Source: Planctomycetaceae bacterium (GTDB lineage Bacteria > Planctomycetota > Planctomycetia > Planctomycetales > Planctomycetaceae). Taken from it: a DNA stretch of 44,862 nucleotides. The notes beneath the pieces are model-generated. The model saw nothing but the letters and a program-made list of their open reading frames with translations, did no database searches and had not been told where the DNA came from. Positions 1 to 8,813 of the stretch are shown here, one piece after another. The stretch lies in NCBI GenBank assembly GCA_021732845.1, contig JAKFUF010000025.1, positions 1 through 44,862 of the forward strand, in the 5' to 3' direction. How positions within the stretch are numbered: the first letter of the stretch is position 1; each line of letters begins with the position of its first letter. Position numbers and translations under genes: made by a program.

Positions 1-126
1 CCACAAACTCGCACTTCAACCCTGTCCCAGGTAAGACCATCAACTGGAGAGCCGGATGCGGGAAATCCGCCAGTCCGGTTCGGAGGGAGGGGGGAGCCGA
101 AACCAATCGGCCCTCCCTACCCCTAT
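1..126 (+). mobile_element. Group II intron, 3' end (domains V and VI); 5' part and maturase lie left of the window
   Basis: Positions 49-81 fold as a group II intron domain V: GAGCCGGA at 49-56 pairs with TCCGGTTC at 74-81, a distal hairpin GCGG...CCGC sits at 58-70, and a short bulge at 71-73 separates the helices. The G-rich/C-rich stretch from 82 to about 124 forms a domain VI-like hairpin (GGGAGGG with CCCTCCC, and GCCG with CGGC). A119 lies 7 nt from the end and is a candidate branch-point adenosine. The intron should end in A-pyrimidine, and it does at 125-126 (AT). The boundary is supported independently: sequence from 127 onward matches the reverse complement of 30965-31018, and that match stops at 126/127. 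No maturase coding sequence is visible, because only about 50 nt upstream of domain V are in the window. Intron class is not assigned. Confidence 0.8.
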
Positions 127-375
127 CCGCCACACCGATCGACAAATGGAAGAAACCGGTTTGCCCCGGCGTAACACCGGACGGCTACCGCTCAAATGAA
201 AGCGGCAGGGCGCGAGCCCTCCGGTGAGCCACGGGTCGATCAGCGTAACACCGGACGGCTTGCGCCGTACCGCTCAAATGAAAGCGGCAGGGCGCGAGCC
301 CTCCGGTGAGCCACGGGTCGATCCTCATTCACTGGACGGCTTCCGTGCCGCTCCAAAATGTAAGGCGGCACAGGG
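127..375. repeat. Family A palindromic repeat cluster, three tandem units
   Basis: Two units beginning GCGTAACACCGGACGGC start at 169 and 243 (74-bp period). The first has lost about 8 bp in the TTGCGCCG segment. A third, diverged unit begins near 330 (CACTGGACGGCTTCCGTGCC). Each unit carries an inverted pair of the type CACCGGACGGCTTGCGCC ... GCGCGAGCCCTCCGGTG and could form a hairpin or cruciform. The leader 127-178 is about 90% identical to the reverse complement of 30965-31018, which also adjoins a family A palindrome. No coding capacity is evident. Confidence 0.8.
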
Positions 376-1131
376 AATTTGAGCTTCCTGGGACCTGTCC
401 CTCGACTCACGGGATCCGCGATCGGATTGGCGTTTTCAGCCAACAAGAGGCAGCATTTTGAAAATGCTTCATTCGCCATGACTTGTACAGACTGACCTGA
501 TGCGGGTTATTCTCCCAGAAAGATTAAGGTTTCGACATTGTGTCTTGAGCAGCCACAGGCAGAGGCCGATGCGTGTAAGAAATTCCATGACCAGAGTCAC
601 CGGGCCGACCTTTTCCGGTCGTCAAATTCCCCGCAAAGGTCAGACATTGACATTCTTGGGCAGACGACAAATAATCCAACTTGTTACCCGCCAATACTTC
701 CGGGAGGCAACGGCGGCAGGATGCCACGACGTTGATCCCGCCCCGCCTTACTCCCAACATCCGCCAGATCCTCCCCGGAGCATTTCGTCCACCATAAATC
801 CAGCGGCAGGATTACAATCGAGCTGACACCGTCAAACCCCGCAGCCATCCAACTCGCCGCTGCCTGTAATTTCAGAATCCTTCAGAAAAGTCAAAGTCTC
901 GAACTGTTTGCGATCACGAAAACAAAGTTGCCGGCTTGCCGGTGTGGTGTAGATTTGGGCCGTCTGTGAAAGTCCACTGCCCGGAAATGACCGCCAGTCG
1001 CCACGAATTGGCGGACACGACCGGAGCCCAAAATTGGGCGACAAACCGACCGACTTTGCCACCTCTCGGTACAGAGTGTGCTTTGTCCTCCGGTCACTCT
1101 CCCGCGAACAACTCGCCGTAAGGACTAAGTC
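376..1131. other. Non-coding stretch, nothing recognised
   Basis: Several short open frames cross this stretch on both strands (for example 500-826 plus and 832-1062 minus). None has a convincing ribosome binding site, planctomycete-like codon use or a recognisable product. The last 15 bases before the DUF1573 gene carry an AAGGAC ribosome binding site. No terminator or promoter is identified with confidence. Confidence 0.5.
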
Positions 1132-2172
1132 ATGAAGATCTGTACACTCCTCGGATTGGGCGTGCTTGGCCTCTGCCTGACGGTCTCACCCGCGCCCGTT
1201 TCCGCGCAGGAGTGGGCCGAAAAGATGTTCGAAAAGACCATCATCGACTTTGGTGAGGTGGCTCAGGGCTCCGATGTCCGCACCCGGATCCCTGTCACCA
1301 GCACCTTTAAGGAGCCGCTGCGGATCATCGATGCCCGCACAAGCTGTGGCTGCACCTCCGCCAAGGTGGTTCTGCCCACCCGCACTGACGCCAACACCCC
1401 GCGCGACGTCCTGCTGACCCACGAAACCGCCTATATCGAAGTCGAATTGAACACCGTCCGTTATTCCGGGATCAAAGAGCCCGTCGTGACGGTGGTGTTC
1501 GGTGCCCCGTTCCAAGCCGAAGTTCGCATCAAGGTGAAGGCCAATATCCGCACCGACGTGGTGCTGACTCCTGGCCGGGCTGCCTTCGATTCTCTGGGTC
1601 TGGGTGCGGGCGGGGAGCGGAAGGTTTCGCTCTCTTATGCCGGCCGCCCCGACTGGAAGGTCACCGAGGTCATCAACAACAACCCGCATCTGAACACGAA
1701 GATCGTCGAAACCGCCCGCAACGGCTTTCAAGTCAACTATGACCTGATCGTCACCGTGAAACCCGATGCGCCGTTGGGGGACCTGCGGACGCAGCTCGCC
1801 CTGAAAACCAATGACTTTAACAGCCCCAGCATCCCGGTGCTGGTCGAAGGCCGCGTTGAACCGGAATACTCGGTGAGCCCCGAAGTGCTGTCCTTCGGCG
1901 AACTGGCACCGGGCGAGAAGAGGACGATGAACGTGATCATCCGCGGTCGCAAGCCGTTCGCCATCGAGAAGGTCGAAAGCGAAAAGTCGCGGGACTTCAT
2001 CGCCACGATTCCCGGCGACTCGCGCCCGATTCACATTCTGCCGCTGACTGTCACCGCCCCGGCCACGGCTGGTGCCCTGAACGAAGAGTTCACGGTGACT
2101 CTGAGCGGGTCACCCGTGCCGGTGCGGCTCAAGGTGAACGCGAAGATCACAACCCCCTCGGCGAGCAAATAG
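1132..2172 (+). CDS. Exported DUF1573 domain protein
   Basis: The 346-residue protein begins with a Sec signal peptide: a Lys near the N-terminus, a hydrophobic core and a likely cleavage after VSA, before QEW, near residue 25. The next region, about residues 33-80, has the DUF1573 pattern: a FGEVAQG turn, beta strands, then the RTSCGCTSA motif with the paired cysteines typical of the family. The rest, to about residue 340, reads as more beta-rich Ig-like modules, including a second FGELAPGE segment near residue 263. DUF1573 proteins are common exported proteins in planctomycetes and Bacteroidetes; the molecular role is unknown and is not inferred here. The ATG follows AAGGAC at a good distance. 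It is monocistronic, with a strong terminator 38 bp after the stop. Confidence 0.88.
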   Translation: MKICTLLGLGVLGLCLTVSPAPVSAQEWAEKMFEKTIIDFGEVAQGSDVRTRIPVTSTFKEPLRIIDARTSCGCTSAKVVLPTRTDANTPRDVLLTHETAYIEVELNTVRYSGIKEPVVTVVFGAPFQAEVRIKVKANIRTDVVLTPGRAAFDSLGLGAGGERKVSLSYAGRPDWKVTEVINNNPHLNTKIVETARNGFQVNYDLIVTVKPDAPLGDLRTQLALKTNDFNSPSIPVLVEGRVEPEYSVSPEVLSFGELAPGEKRTMNVIIRGRKPFAIEKVESEKSRDFIATIPGDSRPIHILPLTVTAPATAGALNEEFTVTLSGSPVPVRLKVNAKITTPSASK

Positions 2173-2209
2173 TCGAAGTTTGCTGTCTGAAGGAAAATGA
2201 TGATGACTC

Positions 2210-2241
2210 AAGGCCCGGCTTTTTGCCGGGCCTTGTTCTTT
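2210..2241 (+). terminator. Rho-independent terminator after the DUF1573 gene
   Basis: A perfect 10-bp stem (AAGGCCCGGC, loop TTTTT, GCCGGGCCTT) at 2210-2234 is followed by the T-rich GTTCTTT. Confidence 0.85.
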
Positions 2242-2376
2242 GAACGGAGCCCATTGAAAATGGGAAGTTTGCAGTGCTCGATCAGTCGTAGAAGTTGAGC
2301 TGAGTGCTTTCTCGCAGCATTGCCTGGTTCGCGGACGGGAATTGGCAGGCACCGATTGAAACTGAGAGGTCGGATT

Positions 2377-3792
2377 ATGGCCGCGACGTGGGAAGAATTT
2401 GAAGCTGCTCTGACGGGATTCCTTGAGGTCCAGATCGAACAATTCGCGGTCCGCTATCCGGAAGAGGTTGCGTATGAGTTCCTTGTTCATTGCAACGCGT
2501 ATTACGGCGGAGTCTTTTGCTATTTGAAGACTCGGTTGCAGAACTATGGCGAGCCCGGCGTCGTCCGCTACCCCAACTTCCCTGACCACCCGCCACGTGA
2601 ACCCGAAGGGCTGGACTACACGTTGGGAGATGGTGAGGATGGTTTTGACCTGAACGATGAGATCGAAGAAAATCTCGACAAAGACCCGCGCGTTGATCGC
2701 TGGATGGCCGATGAGCGGCAGTCGGCGACCGCTGATGATGATGACCGGATGAAGTTTGTCGAAGAGTTTCTAGAGCGGGCGTGTCGCGTCGCCCTCCGGC
2801 TGGAACGGTCTGGAGCATTCAACATCCTGTGCAGGGAACCCAGTTTTGTCCTGTTCGTCCAGGACCACGACGAATCCAACGTCGATTCCTGGAAGCGCCT
2901 GTTTCGGGCGCGAATTGAACTCATGCCGCCATGGCAAAATCCAGCCTGGCCGATTGGCGGTCGCCACCCCGATATCGCGAATGTGCTGTTCGCCATGGCT
3001 GCGGACCATCACAGTCGCGATGAAGTGCGTAAGGGCAGCTACCTGCTGCGTGAAGCCATCGCCCGACTGCCCGAATTGGACGGGCCACCGACCTTCACCG
3101 TGACCGGCTCTGATGTCAAGCTGTCAGTCCCCGAGAACGAAGCCTGGGCTCGAGCTTTTCTCGCGCAAACGACGGAACTACTCTGGACGGACCGGGTATT
3201 GGCCATGCAGCTCCTGGAACGGGCCGCTCAACTCGCTCCAAATCTCGCTGAGGTGCATTACACTCGAGCCAACATTCGTTCCGGCCCGATCCCTGCAAAA
3301 GAACTGGATCAGTCCGTCGCAGATCTCGACATCGCCATCCAACTGGACCCAAGCCAGGTGGAATTCTACGCTTTGCGCGCCGAACTTCGCGCCCGCCCTT
3401 ATTATCCATTTTGGGACCAGGCTCTGCTTGACTATACAAAGGCGCATGAACTCGATCCTGACAACCAGAAATGGCTGATGCGAAGGGCGGAGGTGTTGAC
3501 GGAACTCCGACAGCATGAGGCGGCGATTGCAGATTACTCGCAAGTCTTCAAATTGCGAAATTCTGAGCTGACTTGGTATGTCCGCAACGCCATCGTGGGG
3601 CGTGCCACGTGCCTGCAGGAGCTGCATCGCTATCAGGAAGCCATGGACGATTGGAATCGGCTCATAGATTATGAAGAGTCTCCGCGATATTTTCGCGGCC
3701 GCGCCGTCTGCCGTCGGGGGATGAACGACGAGGCTGGCGCAACTGCCGATGACGAGAAAGCCGCAATACTGGAGCGACCCAAGGCGAGATAG
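2377..3792 (+). CDS. TPR-repeat protein with an acidic N-terminal domain (possibly DUF4303-like)
   Basis: An in-frame ATG lies upstream at 2320, but the ATG at 2377 is preferred because GAGAGG lies 8 bp before it; this gives 471 residues. The first ~190 residues (MAATWEEFEAALTG..., then a very acidic stretch) resemble DUF4303-type proteins in the pattern of an N-terminal helix followed by a strand such as YEFLVHCNAYYG; this is weak recognition, not a confident assignment. From about residue 265 to the end there are four or five tetratricopeptide repeats: paired helices with the W/L-G-Y-A-F-A-P-like spacing and tags such as AAQLAPNLAEVHY, AIQLDPSQVEFYALRAEL and AHELDPDNQKWLMRRAEV. There is no signal peptide or membrane segment, so a cytoplasmic scaffold or protein-interaction role is inferred. 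It is followed 109 bp later by folD with no clear terminator. Confidence 0.75.
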   Translation: MAATWEEFEAALTGFLEVQIEQFAVRYPEEVAYEFLVHCNAYYGGVFCYLKTRLQNYGEPGVVRYPNFPDHPPREPEGLDYTLGDGEDGFDLNDEIEENLDKDPRVDRWMADERQSATADDDDRMKFVEEFLERACRVALRLERSGAFNILCREPSFVLFVQDHDESNVDSWKRLFRARIELMPPWQNPAWPIGGRHPDIANVLFAMAADHHSRDEVRKGSYLLREAIARLPELDGPPTFTVTGSDVKLSVPENEAWARAFLAQTTELLWTDRVLAMQLLERAAQLAPNLAEVHYTRANIRSGPIPAKELDQSVADLDIAIQLDPSQVEFYALRAELRARPYYPFWDQALLDYTKAHELDPDNQKWLMRRAEVLTELRQHEAAIADYSQVFKLRNSELTWYVRNAIVGRATCLQELHRYQEAMDDWNRLIDYEESPRYFRGRAVCRRGMNDEAGATADDEKAAILERPKAR

Positions 3793-3901
3793 TCTCGCTG
3801 AGAGCACACTCGTTGGTCATTGGCCCTGCCATGAAGTGTGTGCTGGAGCCTGACAACGGTTACAGACCGAACCGCTGACTTCACCCCGTGAGGACTGACG
3901 C

Positions 3902-4771
3902 TTGCCCGCACAATTGCTTGACGGAAAACGGATCGCCGAGGCCCTGCGGTTGGAGACGGCCGCTGAGGTCTCTGCCTGGAGTGCAAAGTCCGGGGTCGTG
4001 CCGCATCTGACGGTCGTCCTGGTTGGGGAAGAGGCGGCCAGTGCGGTCTACGTCCGCAACAAGCGGATCGCCTGCGAAAAAGCCGGCATCCGTGGCTCAG
4101 TTCTCACCCTGCCGGCCACAGTTCCCCAGACAGAACTTTTGGAACTCATCGCCCGTCTTAATACTGACCCGGATGTTCATGGGATCTTGGTGCAGCTCCC
4201 CCTGCCAAAGCATGTCGATCCGCAGGCGATTTTGGACGCCGTCGCGCCGCTGAAGGATGTCGACTGCTTTCATCCAGAGAACGTGGGCCTGCTATCGCAG
4301 GGCCGGCCGCGGTTTTTGCCCTGCACTCCCGCCGGGGTGCAGCAGATCCTGATGCGGTCGTCCATTCCGGTGGCGGGCAAGCATGTGGTCGTGGTGGGAC
4401 GGAGTGAGATCGTGGGGAAGCCACTGGCGCTGATGCTGATGCAAAAACAGCCAGTTGACGGAGCAAATGCCACGGTGACAGTTTGTCACTCACGCACTGA
4501 AGGCCTCGCGCAGGTGACCCGCACGGCGGATATTCTGGTGGCGGCGATTGGCCTGCCGGATTTCGTGAAGGCGGAGATGGTGCAGCCTGGCGCGGTCGTG
4601 ATCGATGTGGGGATTAACCGGGTGGAAAAAGGCCTGGTGGGCGACGTGGACTTCGCGGCGGTGAGCCACGTGGCTGCGGCGATCACCCCGGTTCCCGGCG
4701 GAGTGGGGCCGATGACCATTGCCATGCTTCTCCAAAATACCCTGCGCGCCGCACGGGGATTGCACCCGTAG
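3902..4771 (+). CDS. folD: Bifunctional methylenetetrahydrofolate dehydrogenase / methenyltetrahydrofolate cyclohydrolase FolD
   Basis: FolD interconverts 5,10-methylene-, 5,10-methenyl- and 10-formyl-tetrahydrofolate in the cytoplasm, supplying one-carbon units. The 289-residue length is normal for the family. Diagnostic segments are visible: YVRNKRIACEKAGI with the catalytic-region Lys, the motif DPDVHGILVQLPLPKHVD, the Rossmann segment VVVGRSEIVGKPLALML, and the C-terminal signature TPVPGGVGPMTIAMLLQNT. The start is TTG at 3902, giving LPAQLLDGKRIAEALR (read as Met); GAGGA lies 9 bp upstream and no in-frame ATG fits the family N-terminus. No folate-gene partner is adjacent. Confidence 0.96.
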   Translation: MPAQLLDGKRIAEALRLETAAEVSAWSAKSGVVPHLTVVLVGEEAASAVYVRNKRIACEKAGIRGSVLTLPATVPQTELLELIARLNTDPDVHGILVQLPLPKHVDPQAILDAVAPLKDVDCFHPENVGLLSQGRPRFLPCTPAGVQQILMRSSIPVAGKHVVVVGRSEIVGKPLALMLMQKQPVDGANATVTVCHSRTEGLAQVTRTADILVAAIGLPDFVKAEMVQPGAVVIDVGINRVEKGLVGDVDFAAVSHVAAAITPVPGGVGPMTIAMLLQNTLRAARGLHP

Positions 4772-4893
4772 GTGCATCCGGCCGACGTCCGCGGGTGGAT
4801 CGCTGGCTGCCACACCCCTTTGATGCCGTAAGCAGGGATGGTCCGCAGCGGTGCGACACAAGTTTCCCATGGCAATTCGGCACGGCGGGACGC

Positions 4894-7689
4894 ATGTTTG
4901 AACATTTGAAGAAAATGATTCGCGGACCGATGGATGAGGCGAGCGGTGGGGTGCCCGCAGCCAGTGCGGCCGGAGAATCGCCTCCAAAGACAACAGGATT
5001 GAGAGACAGCGATGAACAGTTCGCCAAGCTGGTCTCCGGCGTGCGGGACTACGCGGTCCTGCTCTTGGACCGGCAGGGAAGCATCCTGACTTGGAACGCT
5101 GGAGCGGAGCGCATCAAGGGTTACCGGGCCGAGGAGATCATCGGCCAGCACTTCTCCCGCTTCTACACCAACGACGCTATTTCGACTGGGTGGCCTGCCC
5201 ACGAACTCGACGTGGCATCGACAACCGGACGATTCGAGGACGAGGGCTGGCGGGTCCGGCAGGATGGGTCCAAATTCTGGGCCAGCGTGGTCATCACCGC
5301 GCTGCGGGATGAGTCCGGCGAGGTTCGGGGCTTTCTCAAGATCACCCGCGACCTCACCGACCGCAGGCAGGCGGAAGAAAAACTTCGTATGAGTGAGGAA
5401 CGGTTCCGGCTCCTGGTGGATGGCGTGACCGACTATGCCATTTTCATGCTGGACCCGCAGGGCCGCGTGGCCACTTGGAACACCGGAGCTGAACGCCTGA
5501 AGGGGTATCAGGCCAGCGAGATTGTAGGCCAGCATTTCTCCCGCTTTTATCCCTCGGAAGCCATTGACCGGAACTGGCCCGCCGAAGTGCTCCAGCGGGC
5601 GATGGCGGATGGACGGGTGGAGGACGAGGGCTGGCGGGTCCGACGGGACGGCTCGAAGTTTTGGGCCAGCGTGGTCATCACCGCCCTGCGGGATGAGAGC
5701 GGAACCCTGAAGGGCTTTGGCAAGGTGACGCGGGATTTGACCCAGCGGCGCGAGGCCGAAGAGAGTGCCCGCCATCTGGCGCGGGAAGAGGCAGCCCGCA
5801 AAGCAGCGGAGGACGCCGCCGAGGAGATCGAACGCCAGCGCGAGCAGTTGCACGTGACCTTGGCGAGCATCGGCGATGCGGTGATCGTGACCGATGAACA
5901 GGCCCGCGTCACTTTTCTGAACCCGGTGGCCGTCAGCCTCACGGGGTGGGAAATGCACGAGGCCGCCGGCCAGCCGCTGGACACGGTGGTCCGGATCGTG
6001 AATGAACACACCCGGCTGCCTGTCGAAAATCCTGTCGTAACGGTGTTTCGAGAAAAGCGGGTGGTCGAGTTGGCGAACCACACCTCGCTTGTCCGCAGAG
6101 ATGGCACGGAAACACCCATCGAAGACTCCGCCGCACCGATTTTGGACCGGAACCAATCCCTCGTCGGGGCGGTCATGGTCTTTCGCGACGTGACGGAAGT
6201 TCGCCGGGCGAAAGCGGCCAGCCAGTACCTCGCCGCCATCGTGCAGTCGTCCGACGACGCCATCATTAGCCAGACGCTCGACGGTCGGATCGCGAGTTGG
6301 AACAAGGGGGCCGAGCGGCTTTACGGCTACGCCGCCGAGGAAATCGTGGGCCAGCCCCTTTCAGCCCTGGTGCCGGCCGATCTGCCCGACGAACTCCCCT
6401 TCATGATGGAAAGCATCCGGCGGGGTGAGTGCATCGAACACTTCGAGACGGAACGGGTCCGCAAGGACGGCACCAGGGTGGATGTGTCCCTGACAATCTC
6501 CCCGGTCAAGAATGCCGAGGGCGAGATTGTCGGAGCGTCCAAGATCGCCCGTGACATCACGGCCCGCAAAGAGGAGGACCGCCGCAAGAACGAGTTCCTG
6601 GCACTGCTCGCCCACGAACTCCGCAATCCTCTGGCACCGCTGCGCAACTGCCTGCAAGTCATGCGGTTGGGGACCAGTGACCCGGCCTCGGTCGAACACG
6701 CCCGCAGGCTGATGGAGCGGCAGTTGCAACATCTGGTGCGGCTCGTGGATGACCTGCTCGACCTCAGCCGGATCAGCCGCGGCAAACTTGAGCTTCGCCG
6801 CGAACGGATCACGCTGGCGACGGCGGTCGAACACGCGATCGATGTGTGCGGACTGGCCGTGAAAGAGCTGGGACGCGAACTGACCGTGAGGCTGCCGGAC
6901 GAGCCTCTGTACATTGACGCCGACAAGACGAGGCTGGCGCAGGCGATCTGCAATTTGCTGGGCAACGCCTCCAAATACAGCGATCCCGGTGGACACATCT
7001 GGCTGAGAGCCGAACGGCAGGGGCAGGAGGCCATCGTGAGCGTGAAGGATTCCGGGATTGGCATTCCTGCCGACATGTTGCCGAAGATCTTCGACATGTT
7101 CGTCCAGGCGGACCGGTCGCTGGAGAAGGCTCAAGGCGGGCTCGGTGTTGGGTTGACCATCGTGAAGCGGCTGGTGGAAATGCATGGCGGCTGCGTCAGC
7201 GCGCACAGCGAGGGGCCTGGCCACGGGAGCCAATTCACCATCCGCCTGCCGTTGGCATCACCGCCGACGGACGAGCTGCGGCCACATGACAGTCCCCAGA
7301 CGACCCAAAATGCCGTTCACCGCCGGATTCTGATCGTGGATGACAACCGCGATGCCGCCACCAGTCTGGCGATGATGCTGAAGCTGATGGGCCACGAGGT
7401 CCGCACCGCCCATGACGGAGAAGCTGGACTCGCGGCGGCGGCCGAGCATCGCCCCGACTTGATCCTGCTCGACATCGGGATGCCGAAGCTCAACGGCTAT
7501 GACACTGCCCGCATCATCCGCGCCGAGCCGTGGGGCCAGGTGATGACGCTCGTCGCTGTGACCGGCTGGGGGCAGGAAGAAGATCGCCGCAAATCCTCGG
7601 AAGCCGGTTTCGATTTTCACATGGTCAAACCTGTGGCACCAGAGGAACTGGAGCGAGTGGTGGCGAGCGTTCGCCCTGCCAGGACTTGA
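4894..7689 (+). CDS. Hybrid sensor histidine kinase: four PAS domains, HisKA, HATPase_c and receiver
   Basis: Predicted cytoplasmic hybrid kinase of 931 residues from the ATG at 4894. The frame is open from a GTG at 4795, but that would add 33 unconserved-looking residues. Order: PAS1 (~40-155), PAS2 (~165-280), a charged helix (~285-315), PAS3 (~320-435) and PAS4 (~445-560). Then HisKA with the H-box LLAHELRNPL (phospho-acceptor His574), HATPase_c with the N box NLLGNASKYSD and G boxes GIGIP and GGLGVGLTIVKRL, and a receiver beginning RRILIVDDN with phospho-acceptor Asp860 in LILLDIGMP. No membrane segment is visible, so it probably senses an internal signal or redox/ligand state through PAS. 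PAS1 and PAS2 are close duplicates of each other. No separate response regulator is adjacent, so the output partner is unknown. Confidence 0.92.
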   Translation: MFEHLKKMIRGPMDEASGGVPAASAAGESPPKTTGLRDSDEQFAKLVSGVRDYAVLLLDRQGSILTWNAGAERIKGYRAEEIIGQHFSRFYTNDAISTGWPAHELDVASTTGRFEDEGWRVRQDGSKFWASVVITALRDESGEVRGFLKITRDLTDRRQAEEKLRMSEERFRLLVDGVTDYAIFMLDPQGRVATWNTGAERLKGYQASEIVGQHFSRFYPSEAIDRNWPAEVLQRAMADGRVEDEGWRVRRDGSKFWASVVITALRDESGTLKGFGKVTRDLTQRREAEESARHLAREEAARKAAEDAAEEIERQREQLHVTLASIGDAVIVTDEQARVTFLNPVAVSLTGWEMHEAAGQPLDTVVRIVNEHTRLPVENPVVTVFREKRVVELANHTSLVRRDGTETPIEDSAAPILDRNQSLVGAVMVFRDVTEVRRAKAASQYLAAIVQSSDDAIISQTLDGRIASWNKGAERLYGYAAEEIVGQPLSALVPADLPDELPFMMESIRRGECIEHFETERVRKDGTRVDVSLTISPVKNAEGEIVGASKIARDITARKEEDRRKNEFLALLAHELRNPLAPLRNCLQVMRLGTSDPASVEHARRLMERQLQHLVRLVDDLLDLSRISRGKLELRRERITLATAVEHAIDVCGLAVKELGRELTVRLPDEPLYIDADKTRLAQAICNLLGNASKYSDPGGHIWLRAERQGQEAIVSVKDSGIGIPADMLPKIFDMFVQADRSLEKAQGGLGVGLTIVKRLVEMHGGCVSAHSEGPGHGSQFTIRLPLASPPTDELRPHDSPQTTQNAVHRRILIVDDNRDAATSLAMMLKLMGHEVRTAHDGEAGLAAAAEHRPDLILLDIGMPKLNGYDTARIIRAEPWGQVMTLVAVTGWGQEEDRRKSSEAGFDFHMVKPVAPEELERVVASVRPART

Positions 7690-7727
7690 CCGGCTGGGGT
7701 TCGAAAGGTAGGTTGGTGAGAGAAATT

Positions 7728-7799
7728 GCGGGTGTAACTCAGTGGTAGAGTGCAACCTTCCCAAGGTTGACGTCGAGGGTTCGAATCCCTTCGCCCGCT
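7728..7799 (+). tRNA. tRNA-Gly (anticodon CCC)
   Basis: A 72-nt cloverleaf: acceptor GCGGGTG (7728-7734) pairs with CGCCCGC (7792-7798) with one G-T pair, and T7799 is the discriminator. The anticodon stem is CAACC/GGTTG around the loop TTCCCAA, with anticodon CCC at 7760-7762. The T arm contains GGTTCGAATCC. CCA is not encoded. No integrase or repeated 3' end is nearby. Confidence 0.97.
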
Positions 7800-8082
7800 C
7801 TTGTTGAAATTCGTGAGGTTCTGTCGGTCTGGCCTCTATTTGCCGCGACAAAACCAAACTTCCGTCACCGTGTGCCCAAATCTCCCACTGGCACCCTGAC
7901 TCAACCCCTTTGTCCTCCCGGTGCGCCGGCGAGTTCGACATCGCGGGGGCTCGCAGGCCTTGCCCTGCCGTTCAAACGAATCTCACACCATAAGCCTAAA
8001 AAACTGCGTAAGCATTTCTCATATAGTGATTTGCGCTGAAGCATGTCTGATGAAATCACTGTGAGATTTAAGATTTCATGTG
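7800..8082. other. Non-coding stretch between the tRNA and a dispersed repeat
   Basis: No gene, terminator or clear promoter is seen here. The whole gap 7800-8468 contains only the family B repeat at 8083-8286 and about 180 bp of leader before the lipoprotein gene. Confidence 0.5.
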
Positions 8083-8286
8083 TTCGACAAAAGTCCAGTT
8101 GCTGGTTTCAACGCAATTTCAAATTTCAGATTTCTAATTTCACAGTAATATACTTTTTCGCAGCATCCACATTGTGGGGCGACAGTTACGTTCGCGCCCT
8201 TGAAGCTCAGTCGGCAGTTCGGTGTGGCTGAACCGACTGTGAAATTTGAGATATCTGAGATTTGAAATTGGCTTTTGTCGGACACC
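8083..8286 (-). repeat. Family B dispersed element, copy 1 (minus orientation), MITE-like
   Basis: Both ends carry AT-rich inverted arms built on AATTTCAAAT...TTTCACAGT, in forward form near 8115-8146 and inverted near 8236-8270. An outer inverted pair is GTGTTCGACAAAAG on the left and CTTTTGTCGGACAC on the right. The GC-richer core of about 90 bp lies between them. Read on the minus strand it is about 88% identical over ~170 bp to the copy at 11962-12131. No transposase is present. A minus-strand frame runs through the core (…NCRLSFKGANVTVAPQC…) and is shared with the other copies. Confidence 0.75.
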
Positions 8287-8468
8287 TCAGAGCTGAGATT
8301 TGCGATTCCACCAAACACATTGAGGGGCAATTCCGACGACGGGGCAAGATTTTCCGAAGTTTCGGAGTATTCCGGTCGATACTCAAAAGGCGGTGATTCC
8401 GAGTGTGCGGGATTTACCCAGTATCGTCCGACCGGACACAGACTCCCAGCCCGACTGAGAGTGGTGAA

Positions 8469-8711
8469 ATGCTCCACAACCTGACCCGTTCTTCCAGTTT
8501 GATGCTTCTGCTGGCAGGAGTGGCGATTGCGGCAACCGGCACCGGTTGTCAGTCGACAGTGGGAGGGCAGACGCTGCCCTCGGCATACTATCTGCGGGAC
8601 GACGTCCAATACTTCCCAGCCGGGCCGGAGTTCAAGCTCCAGAAGCAGGTCGAGGCGCTGGAAGAGTACAAGCTGCAGGAACTGCAAAACGCCGAATCCG
8701 ACGCCCCGTAA
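8469..8711 (+). CDS. Small planctomycete-type lipoprotein, function unknown
   Basis: The 80-residue protein starts at ATG 8469 (an open frame extends upstream to 8403, but the signal peptide fixes the start). It has a classic lipoprotein signal: MLHNLTRSSS, a hydrophobic run LMLLLAGVAIAATG and the lipobox TGC, with Cys27 as the predicted lipidation site. The mature part holds LPSAYYLRDDVQYFPAGPEF followed by a short charged helix rich in Lys and Glu. I recognise this pattern as recurrent in small planctomycete lipoproteins, but no function is known to me. Probably membrane-anchored. A strong GC hairpin follows the stop. Confidence 0.75.
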   Translation: MLHNLTRSSSLMLLLAGVAIAATGTGCQSTVGGQTLPSAYYLRDDVQYFPAGPEFKLQKQVEALEEYKLQELQNAESDAP

Positions 8712-8727
8712 CCAGCCACGGCTTGGT

Positions 8728-8747
8728 CCGGCGGGCCAGCCCGCCGG
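8728..8747 (+). terminator. Perfect GC hairpin after the lipoprotein gene
   Basis: CCGGCGGGC, loop CA, then GCCCGCCGG: a perfect 9-bp stem 16 bp after the stop. There is no T run, so it may be an mRNA-stabilising hairpin rather than an intrinsic terminator. Confidence 0.5.
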
Positions 8748-8813
8748 TTGCCATGGTCCGACGCTTCAGGCCCCGCGATTTGCCGGGCGGAACCGTTCTC
8801 GTGGAGGCACGCC

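Noticed and set aside
500-826. A 108-codon open frame in the first intergenic region
   Set aside because: No ribosome binding site, Arg/Pro/Ser-rich composition typical of random GC-rich DNA, and overlapping open frames on the other strand.
4486-6156. A 556-codon open frame antisense to folD and the kinase
   Set aside because: Runs across two real genes and an intergenic gap; a shadow.
7728-7799. tRNA-Gly as an attachment site of an integrated element
   Set aside because: No integrase and no duplicated 3' end of the tRNA gene within the window.
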